A stretch of 32,664 nucleotides of DNA from an uncultured Sutterella sp. (GTDB lineage: Bacteria > Pseudomonadota > Gammaproteobacteria > Burkholderiales > Burkholderiaceae_F), in contig CAJLHF010000024.1 in NCBI GenBank assembly GCA_905206365.1, positions 1-32,664 on the forward strand. The letters are read 5' to 3'. How positions within the stretch are numbered: the first letter of the stretch is position 1; every line of letters begins with the position of its first letter. Under the pieces are notes generated by a model that searched no databases, was not told the DNA's origin, and worked only from the letters and a program-made list of their open reading frames with translations. Positions 16,953 to 25,485 of this stretch are shown here, piece by piece. Both the position numbers and the translations under genes were made by a program.

Positions 16953-17609
16953 TCAGGCGAGGAGCGCTTCCACGGCGGTCGCCGACACGTCGTTCGGGCG
17001 CGCGCCCTTGAAGCCCGTGACGGCGTAGCGGGTCCAACGACCGATCACCCAACTCATGATGAGGTTCGCCTTGGCGGTCGTATTGAAGTCGGCGGGAAGT
17101 TCGCCCGCCATCACGCCTTCGCGGTAGCGCTGACGGAAGGTCGCTTCGAACTTGTCGAAAACGAGGGCGAGACGCTGCATGAGGCGTTCGTCTTCGCCGA
17201 GGAAGACCTGACCCGCGAAGACGCGGGCAAAGCCCGGATTGGCCGTACCGAAGTCAAGAAGCGCGCGCACCATCGTGCGGACGCGATCGTTCGTGGCGGG
17301 AAGCGCCGGGTCGGCGGCGATGCGGTCGAACACCTCGACGACGGACCCTTCCATCAGGTCGAGAAGCCCCAGATAGATGTCCGCCTTCGAGATGAAGATG
17401 CGGTAGAGGGCCGCTTCCGACAGCGAGAGTTCGCGTGCGATCTGCGCCGTGGTGATGCGGTCGACCTTCGGATCGGCCAAAAGGGTCGCAACCGTTTTCA
17501 GAATTTCGATGCGACGGTCCGCACGGGGCTTGCGCGTACGGCGCACGGGTTGAAGGTTCGAGCTTTGCAGGTTCTTCGGGGCAAGTTGGGAATCGTGACT
17601 GTCCGACAT
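16953..17609 (-). CDS. slmA: SlmA, TetR-type nucleoid occlusion factor
   Basis: 218 residues. A basic N-terminal extension (PVRRTRKPRADRR) leads into a TetR helix-turn-helix at about 51-75 with ITTAQIARELSLSEAALYR. The C-terminal helical domain follows (FGTANPGFARVFAGQVFLGE, IMSWVIGRWTRYAVTGFK). The SEAALYR segment and the overall arrangement match SlmA, which binds chromosomal sites and blocks FtsZ assembly over the nucleoid. The ATG at 17609 was chosen because the open frame upstream has no family sequence. A minus-strand promoter is plausible (TTGTGC, 18 bp, TAGAGT at 17662-17691). It is convergent with zorD and separate from the flavoprotein gene. A generic TetR regulator is the alternative. 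Confidence 0.85.
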   Translation of the reverse strand: MSDSHDSQLAPKNLQSSNLQPVRRTRKPRADRRIEILKTVATLLADPKVDRITTAQIARELSLSEAALYRIFISKADIYLGLLDLMEGSVVEVFDRIAADPALPATNDRVRTMVRALLDFGTANPGFARVFAGQVFLGEDERLMQRLALVFDKFEATFRQRYREGVMAGELPADFNTTAKANLIMSWVIGRWTRYAVTGFKGARPNDVSATAVEALLA

Positions 17610-17661
17610 GGTTCGTGTGTTCGCCCCTTTCGAGGGGCTGTGTTTTGAGTTTTGTGCCGAA

Positions 17662-17691
17662 ACTCTAGCGTATCGGCGTGTGCGAGCACAA
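17662..17691 (-). promoter_or_regulatory. Candidate slmA promoter
   Basis: On the minus strand, TTGTGC (17686-17691) and TAGAGT (17662-17667) are separated by 18 bp, about 50 bp upstream of the slmA ATG. The leader contains a 6-bp hairpin with a TTCG-type loop (17623-17638). Sigma70-like by eye only. Confidence 0.45.
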
Positions 17692-17781
17692 ACTTTTCGA
17701 GAAAAAAAGCGGAAAAAAGCGCGGGTCGACGGGAGAGAGGCTTTTCGGAGCTTTCCGGCCCCCGGAAAGCACGCAGTCCCC

Positions 17782-19431
17782 TCAACCAAGCAGCGTCTCG
17801 TCGAGCGTTCCCGCCTTGAGGTCCGCCGCACGGCGTGCGGCCGCTTCGCCCGCAGCGCGGCCGAGCACGACGCAGCTCGTGAGCGACATGCCGCCCGGGC
17901 GCTCTTCGCCGAAGATGCCGCCCACGACTTCGCCCGCCGCCCAAAAGCCCGGGATCCGTCGGCGCACTTCGTCGACCAACTGCCCGTCGGGGGTCGTGAG
18001 AAGACCGCCCAGCGTCATGTGAACGAAAAGCCGCTCGCGCCCCCAGTAAAAGGGCGGCTCCTCGATCTTCTGCGCGAAGACCCGCTTGCCCGTTGCGGGG
18101 TCGAACCCCGCCTCGACCGCCCGGTTGTAGCTCGCGATCGTGCGCTCCAGGGTGGACGGGGGAATCCCCATCCCTTCCGCCATGTCGGCGATCGTCTCCG
18201 ACTTGTGCACGACGCCCGAAGCCAGCTTCACGCCGAGCGTCGCCCCTTTGCGGGAGCGGCTGTCGGTGATCACCCACACGTCGCCTCCGGGAGCGGCCAT
18301 CACCGCATCCGCAACGGTGCTCCAGCCCGCCGTTTCGTCGACGATGCGTTCGCCCTCGCGGTTGACGTAAATGTCCGCCCCCGCGTAGTCGACGAGACGC
18401 CCGCCCGCGTAGAGGAGGAGCATCACGTTCTCCATCCCGCTCGTGACCGCTCCGATTTCGCGCCCCATCAGGACGCCGTCCCCTTGAGCGCCGTCCCAGT
18501 AGAGACCTTCGGGATTGGCGGTCGTCGTCATGTCGGGCGTGATGCGCGGGTCGGAGGCGGCGCGCATGGCGGCGTTGGCGGTAAAGCCGCCGCTTGCGAT
18601 CACGATGCCGCCCGCCGAAAGGATTTGCGTTCCGTCGGGCCCTTCGACCTCAAGAGATGCCCTGCCGTCCGTACCCGATTCCGTTCGATAGAGGTGCGTG
18701 GCGCGCAGGTTGAAGCGCACGTCGATCCCTGCGCGTCGTACGGCCTCAAGAAGCACGATCACGTAGCGTCGCCCCGAAGCCGTCCCCGTGACGCCGTAAG
18801 AGCGCCGGCGATGCGTGCCGAGCGCCTGGAAAATCACGCCCGAAAAGGGAACGCCCTTCGCTTCCAACCAGTCGAGCGCCGCTTCGGAATGCTCGGCAAT
18901 GTAGCGTACGTGCGGAAGGCTTACGCCCGATCCGCCCGTTTCGATGCACTCCCGAACGAGCATGTCGACCGAATCCTCGATCCCGAGGGGCTTTTGACGC
19001 TTGGGACTCACGGCCGAGAGGGACCCCGCCGAATAGAGCGTGTGTCCGCCCGCAAGCGGCCCCTTTTCGACGAGCAGGATGCGCTCCGCGCCCGCTTCGC
19101 GGGCGGCAAGCGCCGCCGTCAAACCCGCCATCCCCGAGCCGATCACGATCACGTCCCAGTACGGGGCAAGCGCGGGCGAGGGATGAAGTGCGGCCGAGGC
19201 GGGGCCTTCGGTCGTGGTCGTCCGTGAGGTCGATGTCGTCGAAAGGCTCGAAAAGGGCGAAGCGGCCGCCGCGGGTCTCACGACGTACGCGGCACCCGAC
19301 GGGCGCACGACGGCGAGCGCCGCCGCAAGGGACGCTCCCTGAAGGAGTCGGCGCCGAACGCGCTCGTCCGGCACCCCGACGTTCCTCAAAAACGCAGGCA
19401 CGGTTGTCCTCGGGCGCGAGCGGTCACACAT
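17782..19431 (-). CDS. Exported FAD-dependent fumarate-reductase-like flavoprotein
   Basis: 549 residues. The N-terminus has a twin-arginine-like export signal (VRRRLLQGASLAAALAV), then a Thr/Ser-rich linker to about residue 90. The FAD-binding Rossmann motif is VIVIGSGMAGLTAALAAREAG (about 93-113). Late motifs HMTLGGL, GEVVGGIFGEE and RPGGMSLTSCVVLGR match the flavocytochrome c/fumarate reductase/urocanate reductase family. These are periplasmic enzymes that reduce an alkene or similar acceptor at FAD. There is no haem-binding CXXCH domain here, so electrons must come from a separate carrier. The ATG at 19431 has GGAGG 7 nt upstream; a TTG 6 bases earlier would overlap the regulator stop but has no room for a ribosome site. 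It is directly downstream of the response regulator, so probably part of its regulon. Substrate unknown. Confidence 0.85.
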   Translation of the reverse strand: MCDRSRPRTTVPAFLRNVGVPDERVRRRLLQGASLAAALAVVRPSGAAYVVRPAAAASPFSSLSTTSTSRTTTTEGPASAALHPSPALAPYWDVIVIGSGMAGLTAALAAREAGAERILLVEKGPLAGGHTLYSAGSLSAVSPKRQKPLGIEDSVDMLVRECIETGGSGVSLPHVRYIAEHSEAALDWLEAKGVPFSGVIFQALGTHRRRSYGVTGTASGRRYVIVLLEAVRRAGIDVRFNLRATHLYRTESGTDGRASLEVEGPDGTQILSAGGIVIASGGFTANAAMRAASDPRITPDMTTTANPEGLYWDGAQGDGVLMGREIGAVTSGMENVMLLLYAGGRLVDYAGADIYVNREGERIVDETAGWSTVADAVMAAPGGDVWVITDSRSRKGATLGVKLASGVVHKSETIADMAEGMGIPPSTLERTIASYNRAVEAGFDPATGKRVFAQKIEEPPFYWGRERLFVHMTLGGLLTTPDGQLVDEVRRRIPGFWAAGEVVGGIFGEERPGGMSLTSCVVLGRAAGEAAARRAADLKAGTLDETLLG

Positions 19432-19433
19432 GG

Positions 19434-20075
19434 TCAATCCTCCGAGCGACCGCCCTTTTCGACGACCCCGATCGATTCGAGGAGCCAGAAGGCTTCGAGG
19501 GCGCCGCGCACGCCGAGCTTCTGAAACCCGTTCCCGCGGTGCATCTTGACGGTCGGAAGCGAAATGCCGAGCTCTTCCCCGATCACCTTGTTCGAGCGGT
19601 CGAGCGCCGCAAGCCGCACGACCTCGCGCTCGCGGGGCGTCAGCGATTCATAAATCGCCTTCGTTTCTTCAACCTTGCGCTTCGATTCGGCGAGGGTTCG
19701 AGCGTGTCGGACGGCCGCCTCCACGACCGCATTCAAGGTCACGGGATCGACGGGCTTTTGAAGGAAGTCGTACGCCCCGCGCTTCAAGGCATGGACTGCC
19801 ATGTCAACGTCGCCGTGCCCCGTCAAAAAGACGACGGGCAGAAGCGCCTTGCGCCCGAGCAGCGCGTCGAAGAGTTCGATACCGGTCATCCCCGGCATGC
19901 GCACGTCGAGAATCAACACGCCCGGGCGTTCCGGATCGTCAAAGGCGAGAAAATCGCGCCCGCTCGAATAGGTCTGCACGTGCCAGCCCATCGCCTGCAG
20001 AAAGAGCTTTTGCGAGCTCGCAAAGGTTTCGTCGTCGTCGACAATGCGAACGAGAGGGAGAGTCGGTGTCGTCAT
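19434..20075 (-). CDS. FixJ/NarL-type response regulator
   Basis: 213 residues from the ATG at 20075. The receiver domain has the acidic DDDE cluster near residue 11, phospho-acceptor Asp57 in LDVRMPGMTG, the Thr in FLTGHGDVDMAV and Lys in FLQKPVD. The C-terminal LuxR-type helix-turn-helix has LTPREREVVRL and IGEELGISLPTVKMHRG. This FixJ/TtrR-like layout is a transcription activator controlled by a histidine kinase. Its partner kinase gene lies 52 bp upstream on the same strand, and the flavoprotein gene begins 2 bp after its stop. I infer that it activates the flavoprotein gene and perhaps its own operon when an electron acceptor is sensed. The longer upstream open frame (to 20240) is out of family. 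Confidence 0.93.
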   Translation of the reverse strand: MTTPTLPLVRIVDDDETFASSQKLFLQAMGWHVQTYSSGRDFLAFDDPERPGVLILDVRMPGMTGIELFDALLGRKALLPVVFLTGHGDVDMAVHALKRGAYDFLQKPVDPVTLNAVVEAAVRHARTLAESKRKVEETKAIYESLTPREREVVRLAALDRSNKVIGEELGISLPTVKMHRGNGFQKLGVRGALEAFWLLESIGVVEKGGRSED

Positions 20076-20127
20076 GGGATGTATCTCAAAAAGTCGTAAC
20101 CATCCTAACGGAGGAAAAGTGCGTCGG

Positions 20128-22239
20128 TCACGCGCGGCGGGGCGGTTCGGCACCCGAGGGCGAAGCCGCGTCGGAAGTCGAAGCAGACGCAGAGGACGCT
20201 TCGTTCGGATCTTGCGCATCGTCCGAGTCTTCCGTCTCATCGGACTCGTCGGATTCGTCCGACTCGACGAGCATCTCGAAAACGACGTTCACGACGACGC
20301 CCCCGCCCGGGCGGCGGCGGAATTTGATCGTCGCGCCGTGGCTGTCGGCGATCCCGCGCACGATCCCGAGGCCGAGGCCGAGCCCTTCGGGCTTCACCGA
20401 ATCGAACCCCGCCGTGAGGCGTTCGAACCCCGCGTCGGAGAGTTCGGGACCGTTGTCTTCGACCGTGAGGCGAATGCGGGCGCAACCCGCGGGATCGTCG
20501 TCGGGGGAGATCGCGGCGAGTGAGAGCACCACCTTCGCGTCGGGCGACTCGGCGCAGGCTTCGGCCGCGTTTTTGATGAGGTTGAGGATCAAAAGCTCAA
20601 GTTCGAGGGGATCGCCCGTGACGGGGGCGCACTCGGGGAGTTCAAGTACCACGGGCACGTGATCCGTTTTGCTCAAGTCCAAGGCACGCAACGCCCTCTG
20701 CGCGATCTCGACGAGATCGCACGGCACCTGTGCGCCGTGCTGCGACTTCGCGTAGCGACGCACCCGATCGACGATTCCCGCGATGCGAAGCGCCTCGCCG
20801 TCGATCCCGTCGAGCGCCGTGCGAATGTCGGCATTCGTATGGCCGTCACGGGCCAGGAGCAACTTCAGCACGGCCGCAAAATTGCGGATCGACCCCACGG
20901 GCGAGCGGATTTCGTGCGCGATCATGCCCGACATCTGGTTGACGATGCTGCGCTTTTCGAGACCGCTCAGACGCGCCCGCGCCTGACGCGCTTCGACTTC
21001 AAGCCGCGCGCGGTCCGCGAGGGCCTCTCTCAGACTCCGCGTTCGCACGGCGACGAGTCGACGCAACCGCACTTCGTTTACGACGAGCCAGAGCAGGAGC
21101 AGAAGCACCGCGTTCACGTACGTTCCGTACCGCTCGTAAAGGGCCGAAGGCGAATATTCGCGCAGGTACCGATAGGGGCCCGCCGCGAGCGACCGGTAAA
21201 GACGCGTCAAATCTTCGCCCGGCGAAAAGGCCACCCAACCGTAGGAAGGACCCCCCGGAGTCACCGCATGTCGCCCCGCACTCGGCGCGGGCGGTGAAAG
21301 AAGCGCGAGCGTCGTGTCGCGCACGACGGGTTCGGGCGTCCAGTCGAACGCATAGAGACTCACATCGGGAAAGAGCGCGGACGTTCGCCGACAAGCAAGG
21401 TGCCCGTCGAGAACGCCGTCGACGACCCGCAGCAACCCCGGCGCCACAAGGCCCGAGCGCTCGAGCGACTCGAGAAGACACGTGGGCAACGCCGCCGCGT
21501 CGACGCCTCCCCCCAATACGGCCGCCACGGCATTCGGGTAGGCGGCCGAGAGGTGAATGATGTCGCTGAAGAAGTGCCAGGGATCTTCACCCGATTCGCG
21601 TACCCGATCCAGAAGCGCCAATTCCGTGATCGACTCGGGAAGATCCGCGGCAAGGCGCTTGCCTTTCAAGTCCTTGAGCGTACGGAGGTTCCGACGCGCG
21701 TCGAGCACGACGAGCGCCGTCCCGACCGAGTGACCGGCCGACTCGGCGTAGGCCGTTTTTCGAGCCGCCACTTGGTGGAGCACGATCCCCGCCGCAGCCG
21801 CGTCGGTCACAAACGAGGGATAGGCCAAAACAAAATCGGGCCGTTCGCGCTTCAGCGTGTCGGCGGCATCCGCCGGAGGGATTTCCACCCATTCGATCGA
21901 GACGCGATCGGAGAAGAAATCGGAAAAAAGCAACATCGGCTCGTCCAGACTCGCGTCAAGATCCGCGGGACCGTTTATGCGACCGATGCGAAGCGTGACG
22001 GGATGCGAAAAAGGTGCCCGAACCGAGGCGGAGGAGAGAACGTCGGCGGCGCCTGCGGTCCCCCGGACTTCGACTGTTGCGGGCACATTCGGCGCATTCG
22101 GAAGATCCGCCGCACTCGCCGAACCTGCGAGCGCAAGAAGGCCCGCTCCGAGCACGTCGCGCACGTGCGCTCCGGCGGGGCGTCCGTCACGGACGCCCCG
22201 CCGGAGGAAATCGAAGAAAAACGCTGCGACAAACGACAT
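20128..22239 (-). CDS. Membrane histidine kinase with PhnD-like periplasmic sensor domain (TtrS-like)
   Basis: About 703 residues from an ATG at 22239. Order: export signal ending near LLALAGSASA; a PhnD/transferrin-like periplasmic binding domain (VTLRIGRING to the YGWVAFSPGED region, about 65-330); one membrane helix (about 370-390); a short coiled coil; the H-box MIAHEIRSPVGS with His442; N-box LILNLIKNAAEA; G-boxes VEDNGPELS and GLGLGLGIVRG. This resembles TtrS, the tetrathionate sensor, in layout; the ligand here is unknown. The last ~45 residues are a Ser/Asp/Glu-rich tail that is not part of the kinase fold. The start is uncertain: a 17-bp perfect inverted repeat lies inside the first ~25 codons, and a GTG at 22164 with GGAG before it would give a short, ordinary signal peptide. 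It pairs with the response regulator downstream. Confidence 0.88.
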   Translation of the reverse strand: MSFVAAFFFDFLRRGVRDGRPAGAHVRDVLGAGLLALAGSASAADLPNAPNVPATVEVRGTAGAADVLSSASVRAPFSHPVTLRIGRINGPADLDASLDEPMLLFSDFFSDRVSIEWVEIPPADAADTLKRERPDFVLAYPSFVTDAAAAGIVLHQVAARKTAYAESAGHSVGTALVVLDARRNLRTLKDLKGKRLAADLPESITELALLDRVRESGEDPWHFFSDIIHLSAAYPNAVAAVLGGGVDAAALPTCLLESLERSGLVAPGLLRVVDGVLDGHLACRRTSALFPDVSLYAFDWTPEPVVRDTTLALLSPPAPSAGRHAVTPGGPSYGWVAFSPGEDLTRLYRSLAAGPYRYLREYSPSALYERYGTYVNAVLLLLLWLVVNEVRLRRLVAVRTRSLREALADRARLEVEARQARARLSGLEKRSIVNQMSGMIAHEIRSPVGSIRNFAAVLKLLLARDGHTNADIRTALDGIDGEALRIAGIVDRVRRYAKSQHGAQVPCDLVEIAQRALRALDLSKTDHVPVVLELPECAPVTGDPLELELLILNLIKNAAEACAESPDAKVVLSLAAISPDDDPAGCARIRLTVEDNGPELSDAGFERLTAGFDSVKPEGLGLGLGIVRGIADSHGATIKFRRRPGGGVVVNVVFEMLVESDESDESDETEDSDDAQDPNEASSASASTSDAASPSGAEPPRRA
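22170..22206. repeat. Perfect 17-bp inverted repeat near the start of the kinase gene
   Basis: Arms 22170-22186 and 22190-22206 are exact reverse complements with a 3-nt loop, almost all G+C. It falls within or just before the histidine kinase coding start. No U tract follows on either strand, so it is not a classic terminator. Confidence 0.8.
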
Positions 22240-22449
22240 GGCGTCACCGGAAACGGGCGGGAAAAAGAAGCGCACCGATGCGAAGAAGACGTCGACGAGG
22301 CTTCGAGAAACCGAGAAGAAACACCGAAAACGCATCGATCGGATGCTACGAGCGTAGCAAATTCCGCAGAAGAGTCGCCTAGACCTTGGCCTAGACGGTC
22401 GGTCGTGCCCGAAGCGGGCCTGACTCGACCTCCGGTTGCGGAGCTCCTA

Positions 22450-22478
22450 TAGAATCAGTAATAATTCTCGTTTTCATT
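22450..22478 (+). promoter_or_regulatory. Candidate promoter with Fur-like operator before the esterase
   Basis: An AT-rich island in GC-rich DNA. TAGAAT at 22450-22455 could be a -10 box, and 22458-22478 (GTAATAATTCTCGTTTTCATT) resembles natural Fur boxes, with the AATAATTCTC core and a CATT end. By eye it matches about 10 of 19 positions of the textbook Fur consensus. It would cover the transcription start of an esterase of the siderophore-esterase type, which makes iron control plausible. Confidence 0.45.
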
Positions 22479-22501
22479 TAATTTTCGAAAAGGACATCAT
22501 C

Positions 22502-23416
22502 GTGGATCGACTTCGAAGCCCGGCACCCGCTGCGGGCATCACGCGCGCGACGGCCATCAAAACCCTGGCGGGGCTGGTTGTTGCGGGCCTCCCTTCTCTC
22601 CGAGCGGGAACGGCTTCGGCAACCGAAACCGCCGAAGCTTCGAAAAAACGCGCCGAACCGGAATCGACCGATCATGACTCCGCGATCCGCTTCGGTCGCC
22701 GGCAGCGCGATCCGAGCCGGCCGGGGCCCGTTGCCGTAGTCGATCTTCTCGACGCGGAATCCTTTTTCGAGACGACCGTCGCCTATGCGGGTGCGATTGA
22801 AAAGAGCCACCTCTTTGCGGGCGACTTTTCGGGCTTCGTCGTGGCCGGAATCGATACGGCATCGGACGCTCGAAAACGCGAACATGCGCTCACGCCCACG
22901 GCCTCCGCGCTCGATCGGCGGGGACAACCCCTTCCCGACGGAAAACGCCCGGGCGGGGGTGCGCCCGAGATGCTCGACTATCTGACGGGTTCCTGGCGGC
23001 GCGAGACGGAACGCCTCTCGGGGCGGCAAACGGCAAGACGCGTCTTGGCCGGCCACTCCTACGCGGGGCTTTTTACGCTTTTTGCGCTTCAGAAGCAGTC
23101 CGATGACTGGGACGACTTCATTGCGATCGATCCGAGCCTCTGGTGGGACGGGAGGCGCTGGGCGGACGAATTCCGTGAAACGCGTCCGGGTCAATGGGCG
23201 GGAAAGCGAGTCTACCTCGCCTACGCCGAACGTCCCCGACGCGGAGCCGTTGGAGCGCTCGATCGGTCGGGACCCGCCAAAAAGCGGATTGCCGAAGTGC
23301 TTCGTCGCGGCGGCGCCGAAGTGATCGTTCGACGCTTCCCCGACGAGGTACACGGCACCGTCTTCTGGCCCGCAATGTATGACGCCATGAAGAACTTTTG
23401 GCTTCGGATGCCGTAA
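22502..23416 (+). CDS. Exported alpha/beta-hydrolase, enterochelin-esterase (IroE/Fes)-like
   Basis: 304 residues from a GTG at 22502 with AAGGA 7 nt upstream. A hydrophobic segment near residues 17-40 (TLAGLVVAGLPS) and the following Ala/Thr/Ser stretch suggest a signal peptide. The nucleophile Ser186 is in AGHSYAGLFTLFAL. AIDPSLWWD with Asp210 follows, and His284 is in DEVHGTVFWP. The GHSxxG and DPSxWW pair is typical of the esterase D / enterochelin-esterase family (IroE, YbbA), which hydrolyse siderophore or other ester bonds. There is no siderophore gene nearby; an AT-rich Fur-like site lies upstream. It is divergent from the histidine kinase and separate from adenine deaminase. Family firm, substrate inferred only. 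Confidence 0.8.
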   Translation: MDRLRSPAPAAGITRATAIKTLAGLVVAGLPSLRAGTASATETAEASKKRAEPESTDHDSAIRFGRRQRDPSRPGPVAVVDLLDAESFFETTVAYAGAIEKSHLFAGDFSGFVVAGIDTASDARKREHALTPTASALDRRGQPLPDGKRPGGGAPEMLDYLTGSWRRETERLSGRQTARRVLAGHSYAGLFTLFALQKQSDDWDDFIAIDPSLWWDGRRWADEFRETRPGQWAGKRVYLAYAERPRRGAVGALDRSGPAKKRIAEVLRRGGAEVIVRRFPDEVHGTVFWPAMYDAMKNFWLRMP

Positions 23417-23539
23417 GAACAACGGAATTTCGAGAAAAGAAAAGGTGAGCGCCGACCTCAAGCCCTCGCCTTACCCGTCACCCGGAGCGACGCCCCTCGT
23501 TTATGATGAGCGCAGTTCTTGTCTACCAAGGGGAAACCC

Positions 23540-25333
23540 ATGCTTCAGTCCACGCAGTCCGCAACCTTTGCGGTGACGCGCGAGCAGCTTGAGCGCCGAC
23601 TCGATGCCGCCACGCACCGTACGCCCGCCGAGGTGCGTTTTACGAACGGCACCGTTGCCGACGTTTTCTCGGGCACCTTTCTGACGGACGTCGACGTGCT
23701 CGTCACGGACGGCGTCGTCGTGGACTGCGTCCCGACGGGTTCGGCCGAAGCCCTTGAAACCGTGGACTTGGAGGGCGGCATTTTGCTCCCGGGCTTCATC
23801 GACGCGCATGTTCACATCGAATCGTCGATGCTCGTTCCCGAACGTTTTGCCGAACTCGTTCTTCCGCACGGGACGGCGGTCGTTGTTGCCGACCCGCACG
23901 AGATTGCAAACGTTCTCGGGACCGAGGGGATTCGATACATGCTCGACGCGTCCGAAGGCCTCCCGCTTGACATCCGCTTCATGCTCCCCTCGTGCGTTCC
24001 CGCAACGCCCTTCGAACACGCGGGAGCGACGCTTGACGCCGAACGGCTTCGGCCCCTCTACGCGCATCCCCGTGTTCTCGGGCTCGGGGAAGTCATGAAC
24101 GTGCCGGGGGTGCTCGGCAAAGATCCCGATTTGCTTCAAAAGCTCCTTGATGCGCGCACGCGCGCCCGTCCGATCGACGGTCACGCGCCGGGGGTGTTGC
24201 GCGAAGCGCTCTCGGCCTGCGTTGTGGCGGGAATTACGAGCGACCACGAATGTTCGACCCTCGAAGAAATGCGCGAGAGCATCCGCCGGGGCATGTGCGT
24301 GATGATCCGTCAGGGATCGGCCGCAAAGAACCTCCCCGAACTCATCCGCGGCGTCACGCCCGAGAACGCCCACATGTGCATGTTCTGCAACGACGACGCG
24401 AATCCCGCGGACATCGCGCTCGAAGGCCATATGGAAAAACACCTTCGCATGGCGGTGGCGGCGGGCGTACCCGCCATGACGGCCGTTCGCATGGCAACCG
24501 TCAACGCGGCGAACCGCTTCGGTCTCACGGAATCGGGCGCCGTCGCCCCGGGGCGTCGCGCCGACTTTGCCGTGGTCGAGGACCTCACGCACTTCCGCGT
24601 GCGAGCGACCTACCACGGCGGACGCCTCACGTCTCGCGACGGGAAACTGACGGCTCCCCTGCGCCGTCCGCTTCGCCCCGAAGGGGTGCTCTCGCGCGTT
24701 CGCACGGGACGGGTCGACGCGGATGCGTTCGCAATCGACGTCCCCTCGGGACGCGCGCGCGTGATCGGGCTCGTCCCGCACGAAATCCTTACGGCGGCAC
24801 ACGAACTTCCCGTTCGAACGGAATCGGGAAAATTCGACGCGGCTCTCAACCCGGGGCTCGTCAAGGTGGCGGTGTTGGAACGCCACCACGCCCTCGGCAC
24901 CGTCGGCACGGGAATTCTCTCGGGCTACATCGAGGCGAACGCCTTCATGCCCGGGGCGGTCGCGACGACCATCGCGCACGACAGCCACAACATCGTCGTT
25001 GCAGGCGGATCGGACGCGGACATGCTCGCCGCCGTGGAGCGGCTTCGCGAAATCGGGGGCGGCATGACGGTCGTTCGCGACGGACGCGTTCTCGCGGAAC
25101 TCTCCCTCCCCTGCGCGGGTCTCATGAGCTTCGAAACGGGCGAAAGCATCGCAGCCGAACTCGAACACGTCTACCGCGTCGCGCGCGAATCCTTCCGCAT
25201 CCGCGATACGGTCGAGCCGGTGATGACGCTTGCGTTCCTGGCACTTCCCGTCATTCCCGCGCTGCGCGTCACGGACGAGGGACTCTTCGACGTCCTCGGT
25301 TGGAAACACGTAGCAGTCGACGCCGAGCGCTGA
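23540..25333 (+). CDS. ade: Adenine deaminase
   Basis: 597 residues of the amidohydrolase family, at the usual length for adenine deaminase, which converts adenine to hypoxanthine and ammonia for purine salvage. Metal-binding GFIDAHVHIESSM has His90 and His92. Also present are VADPHEIANVLG, DGHAPG, GITSDHECSTLEEM, and the C-terminal HNIVVAGGSDADMLAAVERL and LPCAGLMS segments typical of Ade. The ATG at 23540 has AAGGGG 6 nt upstream; a TTG 21 bases earlier is in frame but has no site. A TATGAT at 23502-23507 may be the -10 box. It is a single gene, followed by a long hairpin (25352-25393) without a U tract. Confidence 0.95.
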   Translation: MLQSTQSATFAVTREQLERRLDAATHRTPAEVRFTNGTVADVFSGTFLTDVDVLVTDGVVVDCVPTGSAEALETVDLEGGILLPGFIDAHVHIESSMLVPERFAELVLPHGTAVVVADPHEIANVLGTEGIRYMLDASEGLPLDIRFMLPSCVPATPFEHAGATLDAERLRPLYAHPRVLGLGEVMNVPGVLGKDPDLLQKLLDARTRARPIDGHAPGVLREALSACVVAGITSDHECSTLEEMRESIRRGMCVMIRQGSAAKNLPELIRGVTPENAHMCMFCNDDANPADIALEGHMEKHLRMAVAAGVPAMTAVRMATVNAANRFGLTESGAVAPGRRADFAVVEDLTHFRVRATYHGGRLTSRDGKLTAPLRRPLRPEGVLSRVRTGRVDADAFAIDVPSGRARVIGLVPHEILTAAHELPVRTESGKFDAALNPGLVKVAVLERHHALGTVGTGILSGYIEANAFMPGAVATTIAHDSHNIVVAGGSDADMLAAVERLREIGGGMTVVRDGRVLAELSLPCAGLMSFETGESIAAELEHVYRVARESFRIRDTVEPVMTLAFLALPVIPALRVTDEGLFDVLGWKHVAVDAER

Positions 25334-25351
25334 TCGGAGTCGATGATCGGA

Positions 25352-25393
25352 TTCGGGATGCGCATCGATCGTTCGGTCGACGAGCATCCCGAA
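25352..25393 (+). terminator. Long hairpin downstream of adenine deaminase
   Basis: A perfect 10-bp outer stem (25352-25361 with 25384-25393) encloses a second, shorter stem. It is followed by AAG, not T residues, so it is a weak or factor-dependent terminator or a transcript-end stabiliser. Confidence 0.5.
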
Positions 25394-25485
25394 AAGACGT
25401 GCGGGGCGCATTTGCGCCGGGTCTGCGATGTAGGATGAGCGGATTGCCCATTCGGCCCACGACGGCCGCCCCGTTTTTCTCCGCC

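Noticed and set aside
17608..19227. 539-residue plus-strand open frame opposite the flavoprotein gene
   Set aside because: No recognisable fold and a biased Arg/His/Ala composition; the minus strand encodes a full FAD enzyme.
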